A stretch of 64,000 bases of DNA from CALBTQ01 sp036725605 (GTDB taxonomy: Bacteria > Lernaellota > Lernaellaia > Lernaellales > Lernaellaceae): the NCBI GenBank assembly GCA_036725605.1, contig DAIMDW010000001.1, positions 62,001 to 126,000 on the forward strand, in the 5' to 3' direction. Positions 26,135 through 34,791 of the stretch are shown here, one piece after another; position 1 is the stretch's first letter; each line of letters starts with the position of its first letter. The position numbers were made by a program, and so were the translations under genes. The notes beneath the pieces were generated by a model. The model saw only the letters and a list, made by a program, of their open reading frames with translations. It ran no database searches and had not been told where the DNA came from.

Positions 26135-26764
26135 GTGGTTTCCGACTTGCGCCGGGAAAGAGATCGTGAACGCAAAACGCGCACGCAGAACACGCTGATC
26201 GACGCGGCGGTTCGCGTGTTCGTCGATAAAGGTTATCACAACACTTTGATATCGGATATTGTGACCGAAGCGGGCGTCGGTCAGGGCACGTTCTATCGCT
26301 ACTTCGTCGGCAAGCGCGAAATCTTCGAGGCGATCTTCGACCGCTTCGCCATCGAGTTGCTCGGCCAGTTCAGCGAAATGTCCGCCGAGTTGCCGGCCAA
26401 CCTCGACCAATACCGCAACGCGTCGCTCAACGCCGTCAAGCGACTGGCCCGCCTGCTGGAAGAGAACAAGGAAATGACCGTCCTCTTTTTGCGCGAGGCC
26501 AACGCCGTCGACGGCGAGTTTCGCGACAAGCTGGCCGGCTTCTACACGCGCTTCGCCCAATTGGCGCAGTTCTTTTTGGAACACGCCATCGCCAACGGCT
26601 TTGCTCGGCCGTGCCGCGCCGACATCGTCGCGCAATCGTTGGTCGGCATCGCGTTGCAGATGATCACCGCCTGGTGGCACGGCAACTTCGCCGACCTGAC
26701 GCCCGAGGAACTGGGCGAGGAAATCGTCAACTTCGCCTTCTTCGGTTTCGGTCGATTGAACTAA
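26135..26764 (+). CDS. TetR/AcrR-family transcriptional regulator
   Basis: A 209-residue repressor. The start is GTG 26135 directly behind GGAAGGGGG. Residues ~18-64 form the TetR HTH: TLIDAAVRVFVDKGYHNTLI followed by EAGVGQGTFYRYF, which is very typical. The C-terminal ligand domain is helical and diverged. The gene is divergent from the SCP2-like/ADH operon and followed by the SDR gene 41 bp downstream. It most likely represses both arms through the inverted repeats upstream and responds to a hydrophobic or acyl ligand. The ligand is inferred from context only. Confidence 0.93.
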   Translation: MVSDLRRERDRERKTRTQNTLIDAAVRVFVDKGYHNTLISDIVTEAGVGQGTFYRYFVGKREIFEAIFDRFAIELLGQFSEMSAELPANLDQYRNASLNAVKRLARLLEENKEMTVLFLREANAVDGEFRDKLAGFYTRFAQLAQFFLEHAIANGFARPCRADIVAQSLVGIALQMITAWWHGNFADLTPEELGEEIVNFAFFGFGRLN

Positions 26765-26805
26765 GGCGCATTGGCGGACGTTCGGCGGTTTTCGTGGGAG
26801 GGATT

Positions 26806-27636
26806 ATGAGAAAACTAAAAGGCAAACGGGTGCTCATTACCGGCGGCGCCGGCGGCATCGGCCTGTGCACCGCCGAGGAATTCGCCAAGGCCGGCGCGGA
26901 ACCGATTATCACCGACATCGACGAAAACGCGTTGGCGCGGGCCGCCGACAAACTGCGCGCCTTCCAGGTGCCGGTCCACACGCGCCGGGTCGACGTGACC
27001 GACCGTGCGCAGGTTGAGGCGCTGGCTCGCTGGGTCGAGGACGACCTGGGCGGCCTGGATATTCTCATCAACAACGCCGGCATCGGCCACAGCGGCGAGC
27101 TGATCGACACCACCATCGACGAGTGGGAGCGGCTGATCAAAGTGAACCTCTGCGGGCTGCTCTATCACGTCTACGCCTTTCTCCCGGCGATGATCGCCCG
27201 CGGCGGCGGTCAGATCGTCAACATCAGCTCGGGCCAGGCCTTCTTCCGCCTGCCGACCTGGGGCGCCTACGCGACGATCAAACTCGCGCTGGGCGCGTTC
27301 TCCGAGATTCTCCATTGGGAAGTGAAAAAGCATAACGTGCGCGTGACCACAGTGTACCCCTTCATGGTCAACACGCCGTTTTACAAAGACATCCCCGGCG
27401 AGACCCTCGGCCAGAAACTCTCGATGAAACTCGTACCGTACTATTCCATGACGCCCGAGAAAGTGGGCAGGATCATCTTCCAGGCGACCAAAAAGGAAAA
27501 ACAGATCGAGATGGTCAGCCTGATCAACGACTTCGGCTTCTACTCGCGCCTGGTGCCGCCGCTCGCCAATTTTATGAGCTGGACCTCCAATATGTTTCTC
27601 ACCGTCGGTGGGAAAGCGAACAAAAAAGGAGCGTAG
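26806..27636 (+). CDS. Short-chain dehydrogenase/reductase
   Basis: A classical SDR of 276 residues starting at ATG 26806 behind GGGAGGG. It shows the TGGAGGIG cofactor motif (12-19), NNAG (89-92), the catalytic Ser at 141/142 (NISS) and YATIK (Tyr155, Lys159). Asp37 after the second strand favours NAD(H). The C-terminal ~60 residues include hydrophobic and aromatic stretches that may contact membrane or a lipid substrate. It lies in the tetR operon with the unknown protein at 27640, 3 bp apart. An oxidoreductase on a lipid-like alcohol or ketone would suit the locus; the substrate is unknown. Confidence 0.92.
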   Translation: MRKLKGKRVLITGGAGGIGLCTAEEFAKAGAEPIITDIDENALARAADKLRAFQVPVHTRRVDVTDRAQVEALARWVEDDLGGLDILINNAGIGHSGELIDTTIDEWERLIKVNLCGLLYHVYAFLPAMIARGGGQIVNISSGQAFFRLPTWGAYATIKLALGAFSEILHWEVKKHNVRVTTVYPFMVNTPFYKDIPGETLGQKLSMKLVPYYSMTPEKVGRIIFQATKKEKQIEMVSLINDFGFYSRLVPPLANFMSWTSNMFLTVGGKANKKGA

Positions 27637-27639
27637 GCC

Positions 27640-28143
27640 ATGGGCAGAATCGGCGATCTGAAACGAATGGTCAAAGAGCGTCGCGTCGGCTTCGTCATGG
27701 ACGAGGTCATGACCGGCGATCACGAATTCGAGCCCGAGTTCGGCGAGCCGGGCCGCCGCCCGATGTCGTTTCGTTCCACCTGGGGCCCCAGGCGTCTGAG
27801 CGAATGGCTCAACCCGCTCGGCGATAAATTCCTTTGGCAGGAACTGACCGGCGCGATCACCGTCGACGGTCTGTGTGAAAACGCACCGGCGACCGGCTCC
27901 CTCGAACTCAAGTATTTCACCGAGCACATTCTGCGCTACAAGCTGAATTTCTCGGTCGACGGTACGGCCTATGAGTTCGTCGGCGAAAAGGTGAACATCC
28001 GGCCCTGGAACCTCCCCGTGTCGCACACCACCTGCTACGGCGTGCTCACGGAAGTGGAGACCGGCCGGCTCGTTTCCAAATCGGTGACGCACTTTCGGTT
28101 GAAAACGGCCCCGGCGTTTTTGGCCAGCTTCCGCTTCGCGTAA
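27640..28143 (+). CDS. Conserved hypothetical protein coupled to SDR
   Basis: A 167-residue protein, 3 bp after the SDR stop and preceded by AAAGGAG at the end of the SDR gene. It has no signal peptide or membrane helix. Features are FVMDEVMTGDHEFEP, an FLWQELTGAITVDGL block and SHTTCYGVLTEVETGRLVSK. From memory, a similar domain occurs at the N-terminus of some GMC-type (cholesterol-oxidase-like) oxidoreductases. That would suit a sterol or lipid locus, but I could not check it. The role is unknown; tight coupling to the SDR suggests a joint function. Confidence 0.65.
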   Translation: MGRIGDLKRMVKERRVGFVMDEVMTGDHEFEPEFGEPGRRPMSFRSTWGPRRLSEWLNPLGDKFLWQELTGAITVDGLCENAPATGSLELKYFTEHILRYKLNFSVDGTAYEFVGEKVNIRPWNLPVSHTTCYGVLTEVETGRLVSKSVTHFRLKTAPAFLASFRFA

Positions 28144-28168
28144 ACGTTTTCGTTCTTGGGAGGGACGG

Positions 28169-30676
28169 ATGCGCATTTTATCGCTCACCGTTTTTTTCTG
28201 CTTGTTGCTGACGGGCGCCTGCCTGAGCGCCGACGACGATGACGATTTCTCCGACGACGACGCCACGCCCGGCGACGACGACGATGCCGACGACGACGAC
28301 GTCACGCCGATCGTTTACGATTACGGCGTGCCCGTCAAAAGCACTTCGCCCTGGCCGATGCATCGCCGCACCAGCCGCAACACCGGCCAAAGCCCGATCA
28401 TGCCCGTCGCCTCCTCGCGTCCGTTGTGGGCGTTCGAAACCGGCAAGGGCATGTTCCACGAGCCGGTGCTCGACGAGGACGGCACGGTGTACATGGGCTC
28501 GGCCGACACGCGCTTTTATGCCGTGGCCGCCAACGGTCAAAAAAAGTGGGAGTTTGCGACCGAGCAAATCATCGATTCCACCGCGCTGATCGCCGCCGAC
28601 GGTCATATCTACCTGCCGGCCGGCGACGGTTACCTGTACAAGCTCACGCCCGACGGTCAGGAGGTCTGGCGCGTTTCCGCCGACGCCGGCGACGCCTTCA
28701 TCCCCTGGTGGGAAGGCCACATCGCCATGGGCGTGGACGGCACGCTCTACGCCGGCAACGACGACCGCCACCTGTACGCCATCGACCAGAGCGGCGTCGT
28801 CAAATGGAAATACAAGACGATCGACCAGGTCTGGTCCTGTCCCGCCATCGGCCCTGGCGGCGAAGTGTACTTCGGCGCGAACGACTTCATGGTGCGCTCG
28901 GTCGACACCGCGGGCGCGCGCCGCTGGTGGAACGTCACCCTCGGGCCCGTCGGCGGCAGCGTCGCGGTGCACGAGGCGCTCGGCCTGTTGCTCGCCGGAT
29001 CCTTTGACGGCTACCTGCACGCCTACGACCTCGACAGCGGCAAGCAGGTCTGGAAATTCGCCGCCCGCGATCATTTCTACGCCAGCCCCTCGATCGCCGA
29101 CGACGGCACGATCTACGTCGGCTCGACCGACGGCACGCTTTACGCCATCAATCCCGACGGCACGCTCAAGTGGGCTTTCGATACGCTCGATCCGATTCGC
29201 TCCTCGGCGGCCATCGACGGCGAGGGGAACGTTTACTTCGGCGGCGGCGACGGCAAACTCTACGCCCTGCGCGACGACGGCATGAAGCTGTGGTCCTTCG
29301 ACACCACCGCCGGCGACCGCAACGACCTCAACGGCTCGCCCGCCATCGGACCCGAAGGTCTGTACATCGGCGGCGAAGCGGGCACGCTTTGGTTCGTTCC
29401 CTTCGGCTATTGCGAAAATTCCGGCGACGAACGCTGCGACCTCTCGCCCGACGAGGTGATCCCCGCCGACGGCGCGTTCGTCTACCACTTCACCAACGGA
29501 GGTTCGTCGCAGACCGGCATCGAGCAGGCGGTCAACCCGACCGAAGTGCTGACCTTCCGCCTCGTCGTGCGCAACGGCGGCGACACCCTGCGCGCGCGCA
29601 TCGACAAAGACGAACTGCGCGTCACCCTCACGCCGTCCTTCGCCCATCGCGTCGAGGTCAGCGCCGACGGCAACTTCTTCAGCGTCATCCCGGAAAACCC
29701 GCTGCCGATGGATACGCAATATCAAGTGGCGATCGCCGGCGAATACCTCACCGGCGGCCGGCGCGTGGGCAATCGCCTGCTGGGCGGCGGTAAGGGCGGA
29801 GATTTCGCCGGCGCGTTCTCCTTCACTACCGCCGCGCCGACCGGCCGTGCGCTGCCGCTGAGCATCACCGATGCGGCCGCCTCCGTCTTGTTGCTGCGCC
29901 GTCAGGCCGTGCCGCAACCGCCGATGATGACCACCTTCAATCAGATCGGCTTCGACAGCTACAACTTCCTGCTCACGCCGGTGTCGATCGACCGGGCCGG
30001 CAAACGTTTTGTGTTGCTCGCTTTCGAAGGCGCCACCGGCCTGAATCCGGTGGTCAATCCCGAAACCAAGAGCGTCTTTCCGCTCAACGGCGCCTTCGAG
30101 GATTCCTATTTCGCCATCGACAGTCAGGGCTTCCAAATGGAAATCACCGGCGTGTCCATCGCGCTGGACCTCTACCGCGTTAGCGGCTTGCTCAACGAGG
30201 ATCTCACCTCCGACGCGCTCAACTGCTACGCCGAGGTGACCTGCGGCAACATCGAATTTTTCGGCTTCGCCCTCAATCTGCTGGGCCTGTGCCATCCGCT
30301 GAGCAACAAGATGATCCTCAACGGCACCGCGTTGTTCGCGCCGGCCGGTGAGGGCCTGGGCGTCAAACCGGCGGGCTTGACGGTGACCTCCCTGACGCAG
30401 GCGTCGATCGGCGGTTGGCACAGCGCGGGCACGATCACCGCGCAATTCAACGCCGCCACGCTGCCGGCAAGCGAGCACGTACCGGTCATCCTGCTCATCG
30501 ATCCGGCGACCGGCGAGGGGCTCGATTTGGACTATGGCTTCAATCTGGAAAAGCTGACCGACGGGCAGGGAATGTTGACCGGCGTGCGGCTGCATCTGCC
30601 CGCCGGTTTCGAGGTCGACGGGCAGCGCGCCGTGGTGGTCGTCAATCTGTATCCGCTATACGAGGAAACGCTCTAA
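28169..30676 (+). CDS. PQQ-like beta-propeller protein with Asp-rich spacer
   Basis: 835 residues. The start at 28169 follows GGGAGGG. The signal peptide is probably lipidated at Cys18 (LTGAC), though the lipobox is imperfect, then ~30 Asp-rich residues. Residues ~60-420 are PQQ/quinoprotein-like propeller blades: repeated phrases of the type DGTVYMGSADTRFYAV, DGTLYAGNDDRHLYAI and DGTIYVGSTDGTLYAI, each followed by KW(K/E/A)(F/Y). The second half (~430-835) is beta-rich and not recognised. PQQ itself need not bind; such propellers often serve as scaffolds. The gene overlaps the convergent membrane-protein gene by 4 bp. Confidence 0.82.
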   Translation: MRILSLTVFFCLLLTGACLSADDDDDFSDDDATPGDDDDADDDDVTPIVYDYGVPVKSTSPWPMHRRTSRNTGQSPIMPVASSRPLWAFETGKGMFHEPVLDEDGTVYMGSADTRFYAVAANGQKKWEFATEQIIDSTALIAADGHIYLPAGDGYLYKLTPDGQEVWRVSADAGDAFIPWWEGHIAMGVDGTLYAGNDDRHLYAIDQSGVVKWKYKTIDQVWSCPAIGPGGEVYFGANDFMVRSVDTAGARRWWNVTLGPVGGSVAVHEALGLLLAGSFDGYLHAYDLDSGKQVWKFAARDHFYASPSIADDGTIYVGSTDGTLYAINPDGTLKWAFDTLDPIRSSAAIDGEGNVYFGGGDGKLYALRDDGMKLWSFDTTAGDRNDLNGSPAIGPEGLYIGGEAGTLWFVPFGYCENSGDERCDLSPDEVIPADGAFVYHFTNGGSSQTGIEQAVNPTEVLTFRLVVRNGGDTLRARIDKDELRVTLTPSFAHRVEVSADGNFFSVIPENPLPMDTQYQVAIAGEYLTGGRRVGNRLLGGGKGGDFAGAFSFTTAAPTGRALPLSITDAAASVLLLRRQAVPQPPMMTTFNQIGFDSYNFLLTPVSIDRAGKRFVLLAFEGATGLNPVVNPETKSVFPLNGAFEDSYFAIDSQGFQMEITGVSIALDLYRVSGLLNEDLTSDALNCYAEVTCGNIEFFGFALNLLGLCHPLSNKMILNGTALFAPAGEGLGVKPAGLTVTSLTQASIGGWHSAGTITAQFNAATLPASEHVPVILLIDPATGEGLDLDYGFNLEKLTDGQGMLTGVRLHLPAGFEVDGQRAVVVVNLYPLYEETL

Positions 30677-31689
30677 CTTTCCTCATGCCGCGGCTGCAAC
30701 GCGCGGCGGCGCAGCACCAACAAAAACGCGGTGATCGAACCCGGCACGTAAAAGAACGTCAGCGCCGAGCCCTTGTCGTACAGGAAAAACGCGAAGACCA
30801 TCGCGATCTCCGCCACCGCCGGGATGAAGCCGACGCGCCCGAAATAGAACAGCGCGATCGCAATCAGCGCGTGCCAGACCATCGGCGCGATAAAGCCGAA
30901 CGCGAAGGGATACCAGATGTCCAGCAGCGTGTCGGTCGCCACGCACAACACGCCCAGCAGCACCAGGAACGCCTCACGCCGCGCCTGCTCGCTGGTTTCC
31001 GCCGCCGCGTGGCGCGCCTGCCGGAACAGCACGACCAGCATCAGCACGGCCAACAGGGTATTGACGATCACCAGCGTCACGCGATTGCGGCTGATCGGAA
31101 AATCGGTGTCGGTCAGGCGCAGGTCCGGATGATCCGGCTGCTTGATCTGCAAGCGGAACAACAAACCGCACGTCGCGTCGTAAATCGCCGTGCCCGCGCG
31201 CACGCCGTCGACGGTGAAAATCCCGTAGCGGTACGACGCCTGACTCTGCAGAATGTCGTCCATCAGAATCAGGCTCTCCTCCTGCCGCGCCGTGTACGAC
31301 TGCTGCGGTTCGCCCAGCACACCGATGTGGTCGTAAATCGGGTACTCCGGATTCTCCGTGCTCAGCGACAGCACCGGATTGCTGAAATGCAGCCAGAAGG
31401 GCGTGTATCCCTCTTCGCCGTTGGACCCGACGTTCATGCCGCGTTGGTCGGTCTTGAGCAGCCCGTTGATCTCGCCGGTCACCTCGTAAATCGACTCCTC
31501 GGTCGCGCGCTTGATCGCCACTGCGCCCTGGTCGGTCACGTAGGTCGCCGAAAACTTACTCCCGTCGAAGGCGATGGGATCCTTCGACACGAGATTGATC
31601 TGCGTGAAAAAGTAAAGCAAAGCCGACGCCAGCAAAAACGGAAGAATGGAAAGAGCGATGATTCGCAGCCTCGTTTGCCAGTTCATCAT
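30673..31689 (-). CDS. Multi-pass membrane protein with large exported loop
   Basis: 338 residues. GGAG lies just ahead of the double ATG at 31689/31686. One hydrophobic helix spans residues ~8-28. A ~170-residue hydrophilic segment (~30-200) follows, with FWLHFSNPVLSL and RYGIFTVDGVRAG, that should face the periplasm. Five or so helices fill the C-terminal ~130 residues, ending in an Arg-rich cytoplasmic tail. The design, an extracytoplasmic sensor-like domain followed by a 7TM-like block without an output domain, is seen in uncharacterised sensor-like proteins. Family not recognised. Confidence 0.65.
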   Translation of the reverse strand: MMNWQTRLRIIALSILPFLLASALLYFFTQINLVSKDPIAFDGSKFSATYVTDQGAVAIKRATEESIYEVTGEINGLLKTDQRGMNVGSNGEEGYTPFWLHFSNPVLSLSTENPEYPIYDHIGVLGEPQQSYTARQEESLILMDDILQSQASYRYGIFTVDGVRAGTAIYDATCGLLFRLQIKQPDHPDLRLTDTDFPISRNRVTLVIVNTLLAVLMLVVLFRQARHAAAETSEQARREAFLVLLGVLCVATDTLLDIWYPFAFGFIAPMVWHALIAIALFYFGRVGFIPAVAEIAMVFAFFLYDKGSALTFFYVPGSITAFLLVLRRRALQPRHEES

Positions 31690-31873
31690 GCGTCTCCGCT
31701 AATTATTATAGTGGATGGAATTGGTAGCCGTTATCATGCCGGGCCGACGCGCGACCGTCAACCGCCGCGAAAAGCATCTGTAAATATTCATTACGCCGAG
31801 GAGGAAATTGTGTTACATTCCCTTCGCCGACTCCATCAATAATTAAACTCTTATATTGATGAAGGGAAGAACA

Positions 31874-33196
31874 ATGAAGATGACCCGCTTGCTGCTTTTC
31901 TTTGCCCTGCTGGCCGTCGGCTGCGCTTGTTTGTTGATCGCTTGCGGCGACGACGATGACGACGACAATGACGATGACAACGAAGCCGATTGCATCACTT
32001 GTGAATTGACGGGCGAGTGTACCGAAGCGCTGGGCCCGGGGTGGGTTTGTACGGGCGGTTGTTGCGTTGAGACCGGCGACGATGACGACGACACCACCGA
32101 CGATGACGACGATGACGATGATGACGACGTGACGCCCGGCGACGTCGATTTTACCGTCGAGACCGTCGACCGCACCTCCGGCGGCAACCGCCAGACGTCG
32201 ATCAAGGCGACCACCGACGGCGCCGTGCACGTCGCCTACACCGGTTGCAGCAACCTGTCCTGCGACAACAACGTATTGGCCTACGCCATTAAAACGGCCG
32301 CCAAGGACGCTTTCACCGCCACGTATATCGATAATCAGGACAACGACACCGGCTGGTTCCCCAGCATGGAAATCGACGCCGCCGGCACGATCTACATCCT
32401 TTACGGCAACCACCAGCGCCACAAACTGAACTTCGCCTGGCTCGCACCGGCGGGCGCCTGGCAGACGCAGACCATCGACAACGGCAACGGCGGCTTCTGG
32501 ACCTCCTGCGTACTGGCCGGCGACCGCCTCTTGATGGCGCACACCGAGTTGGATATGCCCGAGCTGGTCGGCAGCCTCGAAGCCGGTCAGTATTACAACG
32601 GCTCATGGGCCTTCGAGCCGGTCGACACGTCTTATGAATCCGGCTGGTTTACGGCCATCGCGGCGACGCCCGACAATCGCCCGGTCATCTCCTACATGGC
32701 CGGCGGCTATCCGGTCGGCTTCCTGACGCTCGCCGAGTGGACCGGAACGGAATGGACCCTGGAATCGCTTGACGGCAGTGCGATCGCCAGCGACATCGCC
32801 GTCGACAGCTTCGGCTATTTCCACCTGGTCTACGCCAAGGTCGATTCGGCCGACTCCAACCTGTGGGATCTGTGGTACGCCACCAACTCGCCGGACGGCG
32901 AATGGTCCAAGACCGCGCTCGATCCCGGTGAGAACACGAGCGACGACACCGGTCACCAGCCGCACCTGGTCATCGACGAAAACGACGTTCTGCACGTCAG
33001 CTACCGCAACGGCTACTACGACGAACTGCGCTACGCGCGCAAGATCGGCGACGAATGGACGATCTACACCGCCGACGCCATCGGCTACGGCACCTACAGT
33101 TCCATCGCGCTCGACGGCCTCGGCGGCGTGCACATCGCCTACGAAGACGGCCAGAACATCAAACACGCTTACTGCGCCACCTGCGCGGATTATTGA
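31874..33196 (+). CDS. Lipoprotein with sialidase-like beta-propeller
   Basis: 440 residues. ATG 31874 follows GAAGGGAAG. The lipobox LIAC gives Cys24. Two Asp-rich stretches (~26-37 and ~70-90) bracket a small Cys-rich module (CITCELTGECTEALGPGWVC, then GCC). The rest holds about six propeller-like repeats with phrases such as GAVHVAYTG, GTIYILYGN, RPVISYMAG, GYFHLVYAK, DVLHVSYRN and GGVHIAYED, similar to sialidase/BNR-type repeats. No catalytic residues are evident, so a binding or structural role at the cell surface is likelier. A strong terminator follows. The gene is monocistronic. Confidence 0.78.
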   Translation: MKMTRLLLFFALLAVGCACLLIACGDDDDDDNDDDNEADCITCELTGECTEALGPGWVCTGGCCVETGDDDDDTTDDDDDDDDDDVTPGDVDFTVETVDRTSGGNRQTSIKATTDGAVHVAYTGCSNLSCDNNVLAYAIKTAAKDAFTATYIDNQDNDTGWFPSMEIDAAGTIYILYGNHQRHKLNFAWLAPAGAWQTQTIDNGNGGFWTSCVLAGDRLLMAHTELDMPELVGSLEAGQYYNGSWAFEPVDTSYESGWFTAIAATPDNRPVISYMAGGYPVGFLTLAEWTGTEWTLESLDGSAIASDIAVDSFGYFHLVYAKVDSADSNLWDLWYATNSPDGEWSKTALDPGENTSDDTGHQPHLVIDENDVLHVSYRNGYYDELRYARKIGDEWTIYTADAIGYGTYSSIALDGLGGVHIAYEDGQNIKHAYCATCADY

Positions 33197-33214
33197 TTCA
33201 CCGCCTTAACGACG

Positions 33215-33251
33215 AAGCGGAACGGCGTCAAAACCGTTCCGCTTTTTTTTT
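33215..33251 (+). terminator. Rho-independent terminator
   Basis: A perfect 11-bp stem (aagcggaacgg / ccgttccgctt) with an 8-base loop is followed by a T run, just after the propeller lipoprotein stop. On the opposite strand it may also serve the membrane-protein gene ending at 33277. Confidence 0.88.
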
Positions 33252-33276
33252 ATCCGCAATGACGCCGCTGCGCTTG

Positions 33277-33906
33277 CTAGATCCAGCCCAGCCACACGAC
33301 CAGCACCAGCCACAGCACGATGTTGAACGCAACCCACGACAGCAGGATGATCGTCTTGGACCTCGTCGACAAATAATCGTGCGCCCAGGTCATCAGGAAA
33401 AACGGCAGCGTGTAACCGATGTAAAGCAAGTAAACGTGCGGCCAGCGCCACCACCAGAAATCCCACACCAGCACGCCGACCTGATTGAGCAGCACCTCGA
33501 TGAACGTGCAGATCGCCCCCCACAACAGCGGCACGAGCACGCGGTTGGGCAGCCCGAGAATTTTCTTCGCGCGATCCTTCGGCAGCGACTTGGCCACCAC
33601 CATGCCCGCCAACGCGAACATGAACCAAATTTCGACGTTCAGCCCGGCCAGAATCACGTAGGCCGATTTCCCCGGCGTGATCCACATGCCCGCGTACCGC
33701 GTGAAATGCAGGATCAGCGCGTTGAAAATCTCCCAGGTGAATTCACTGATCCACAGCAGCAGGCCGCACAACACGGCGTTCCAGTTTTTCTTCTCCGCTT
33801 CGTTGATGTAGGCGTACATCACCAGGGCCAGCAGCGGCACGACGTACCATTGAAAATTGTCGGTGCTGCGCAACACGGCCAACGCTTGTTGACTGGCGGG
33901 AGTCAT
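33277..33906 (-). CDS. Multi-pass membrane protein
   Basis: 209 residues from ATG 33906 (an in-frame GTG lies at 33912). It has about five or six transmembrane helices, a very Trp-rich loop (VWDFWWWRWPHVYLL) and few charged residues. Family not recognised. It is divergent from the GntR regulator that starts the glycyl radical enzyme locus, 144 bp away. Confidence 0.7.
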   Translation of the reverse strand: MTPASQQALAVLRSTDNFQWYVVPLLALVMYAYINEAEKKNWNAVLCGLLLWISEFTWEIFNALILHFTRYAGMWITPGKSAYVILAGLNVEIWFMFALAGMVVAKSLPKDRAKKILGLPNRVLVPLLWGAICTFIEVLLNQVGVLVWDFWWWRWPHVYLLYIGYTLPFFLMTWAHDYLSTRSKTIILLSWVAFNIVLWLVLVVWLGWI

Positions 33907-34050
33907 AATCACCTCGTGTGCAATGATGGCTTATTTTGTGAAATGCGCCCCGCGCTGTCAAATGCGCCAAGGCGAACTTCGCGTTTGACAGCCGGGGGCG
34001 GTTGGGGGATACTGGCTGCTGGTCATACCAGATGCGATAGCGGAGGTTCC

Positions 34051-34791
34051 GTGAACGACGTGCTCGCACCGCTGAAAACCGAAAGCCTCAAGGAAGTGTT
34101 CATCGCGCGCTTCGAGGAGCTGATTCTCTCCGGTCGGCTGCAGATCGGTGAAAAGCTGCCCGGCGAACGCGAACTCGCCCTGCAGTTGGGCGTCAGCCGC
34201 CCCGTGGTTCACGAAGGCCTGGTCGAACTGTCCTACAAAGGGCTGGTCTCGCTGACCCCGCGCGTGGGCACGGTGATCAACGATTACCGCCGGGAGGGCT
34301 CGCTGGCGCTGCTGACCTCGTTGGTCGGCTATCGCCAGGGGAATTTCGATCCGCAACTGCTGCGCAGCCTGTTGGACGTGCGCCGCACCTTCGAACTGGA
34401 AACCGCGCGCCTGGCCGCCCGGCAGCGCACCGCCGAGCACCTGACCGAATTCGCCGACATCATCGCGCAGGAAACGAGCATCGACGTCGCCGATACCGAC
34501 GCCCTGGCCGAGTTGGATTTTCGCTTTCATCATCTGATTGCCATCGCCTCGGGCAACATGATCTATCCGTTGCTGCTCAATTCGTTCAAGCAAGTGTATA
34601 CAAACCTGACCGGCCGTTTTTTCGCCATGCCCGGCGTCACCGACACCGTCTTCGCTCTGCACGGGCGGATCGTCAAAGCGGTGCGGGCGCGCTCGGCGAA
34701 AAAGGCCGTCGACCTGATGACCGGACTGCTCGCGCATGGCGAGCAGCAAATCCGTCTGCTCGAAACCGCCAAGGTGGGGAGGAAACCATGA
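34051..34791 (+). CDS. GntR/FCD-family transcriptional regulator
   Basis: 246 residues. The start is GTG 34051 behind CGGAGG; longer in-frame extensions upstream are unlikely. Residues ~15-80 form the GntR winged helix: LQIGEKLPGERELALQLGVSR, then VVHEGLVELSYKGLVSLTPRVGTVI. The C-terminal ~150 residues fit the helical FCD effector domain, with LDVRRTFELETARLAA and FHHLIAIASGN, including the metal-binding His pattern. FCD regulators usually sense small organic acids. It overlaps the glycyl radical enzyme gene by ATGA, so it almost certainly controls that operon and its substrate is probably related to the effector. Confidence 0.92.
   Translation: MNDVLAPLKTESLKEVFIARFEELILSGRLQIGEKLPGERELALQLGVSRPVVHEGLVELSYKGLVSLTPRVGTVINDYRREGSLALLTSLVGYRQGNFDPQLLRSLLDVRRTFELETARLAARQRTAEHLTEFADIIAQETSIDVADTDALAELDFRFHHLIAIASGNMIYPLLLNSFKQVYTNLTGRFFAMPGVTDTVFALHGRIVKAVRARSAKKAVDLMTGLLAHGEQQIRLLETAKVGRKP

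Noticed and set aside
28178..30595. 805-codon minus-strand frame opposite the PQQ-like protein
   Set aside because: Shadow frame; the propeller repeats are on the plus strand.
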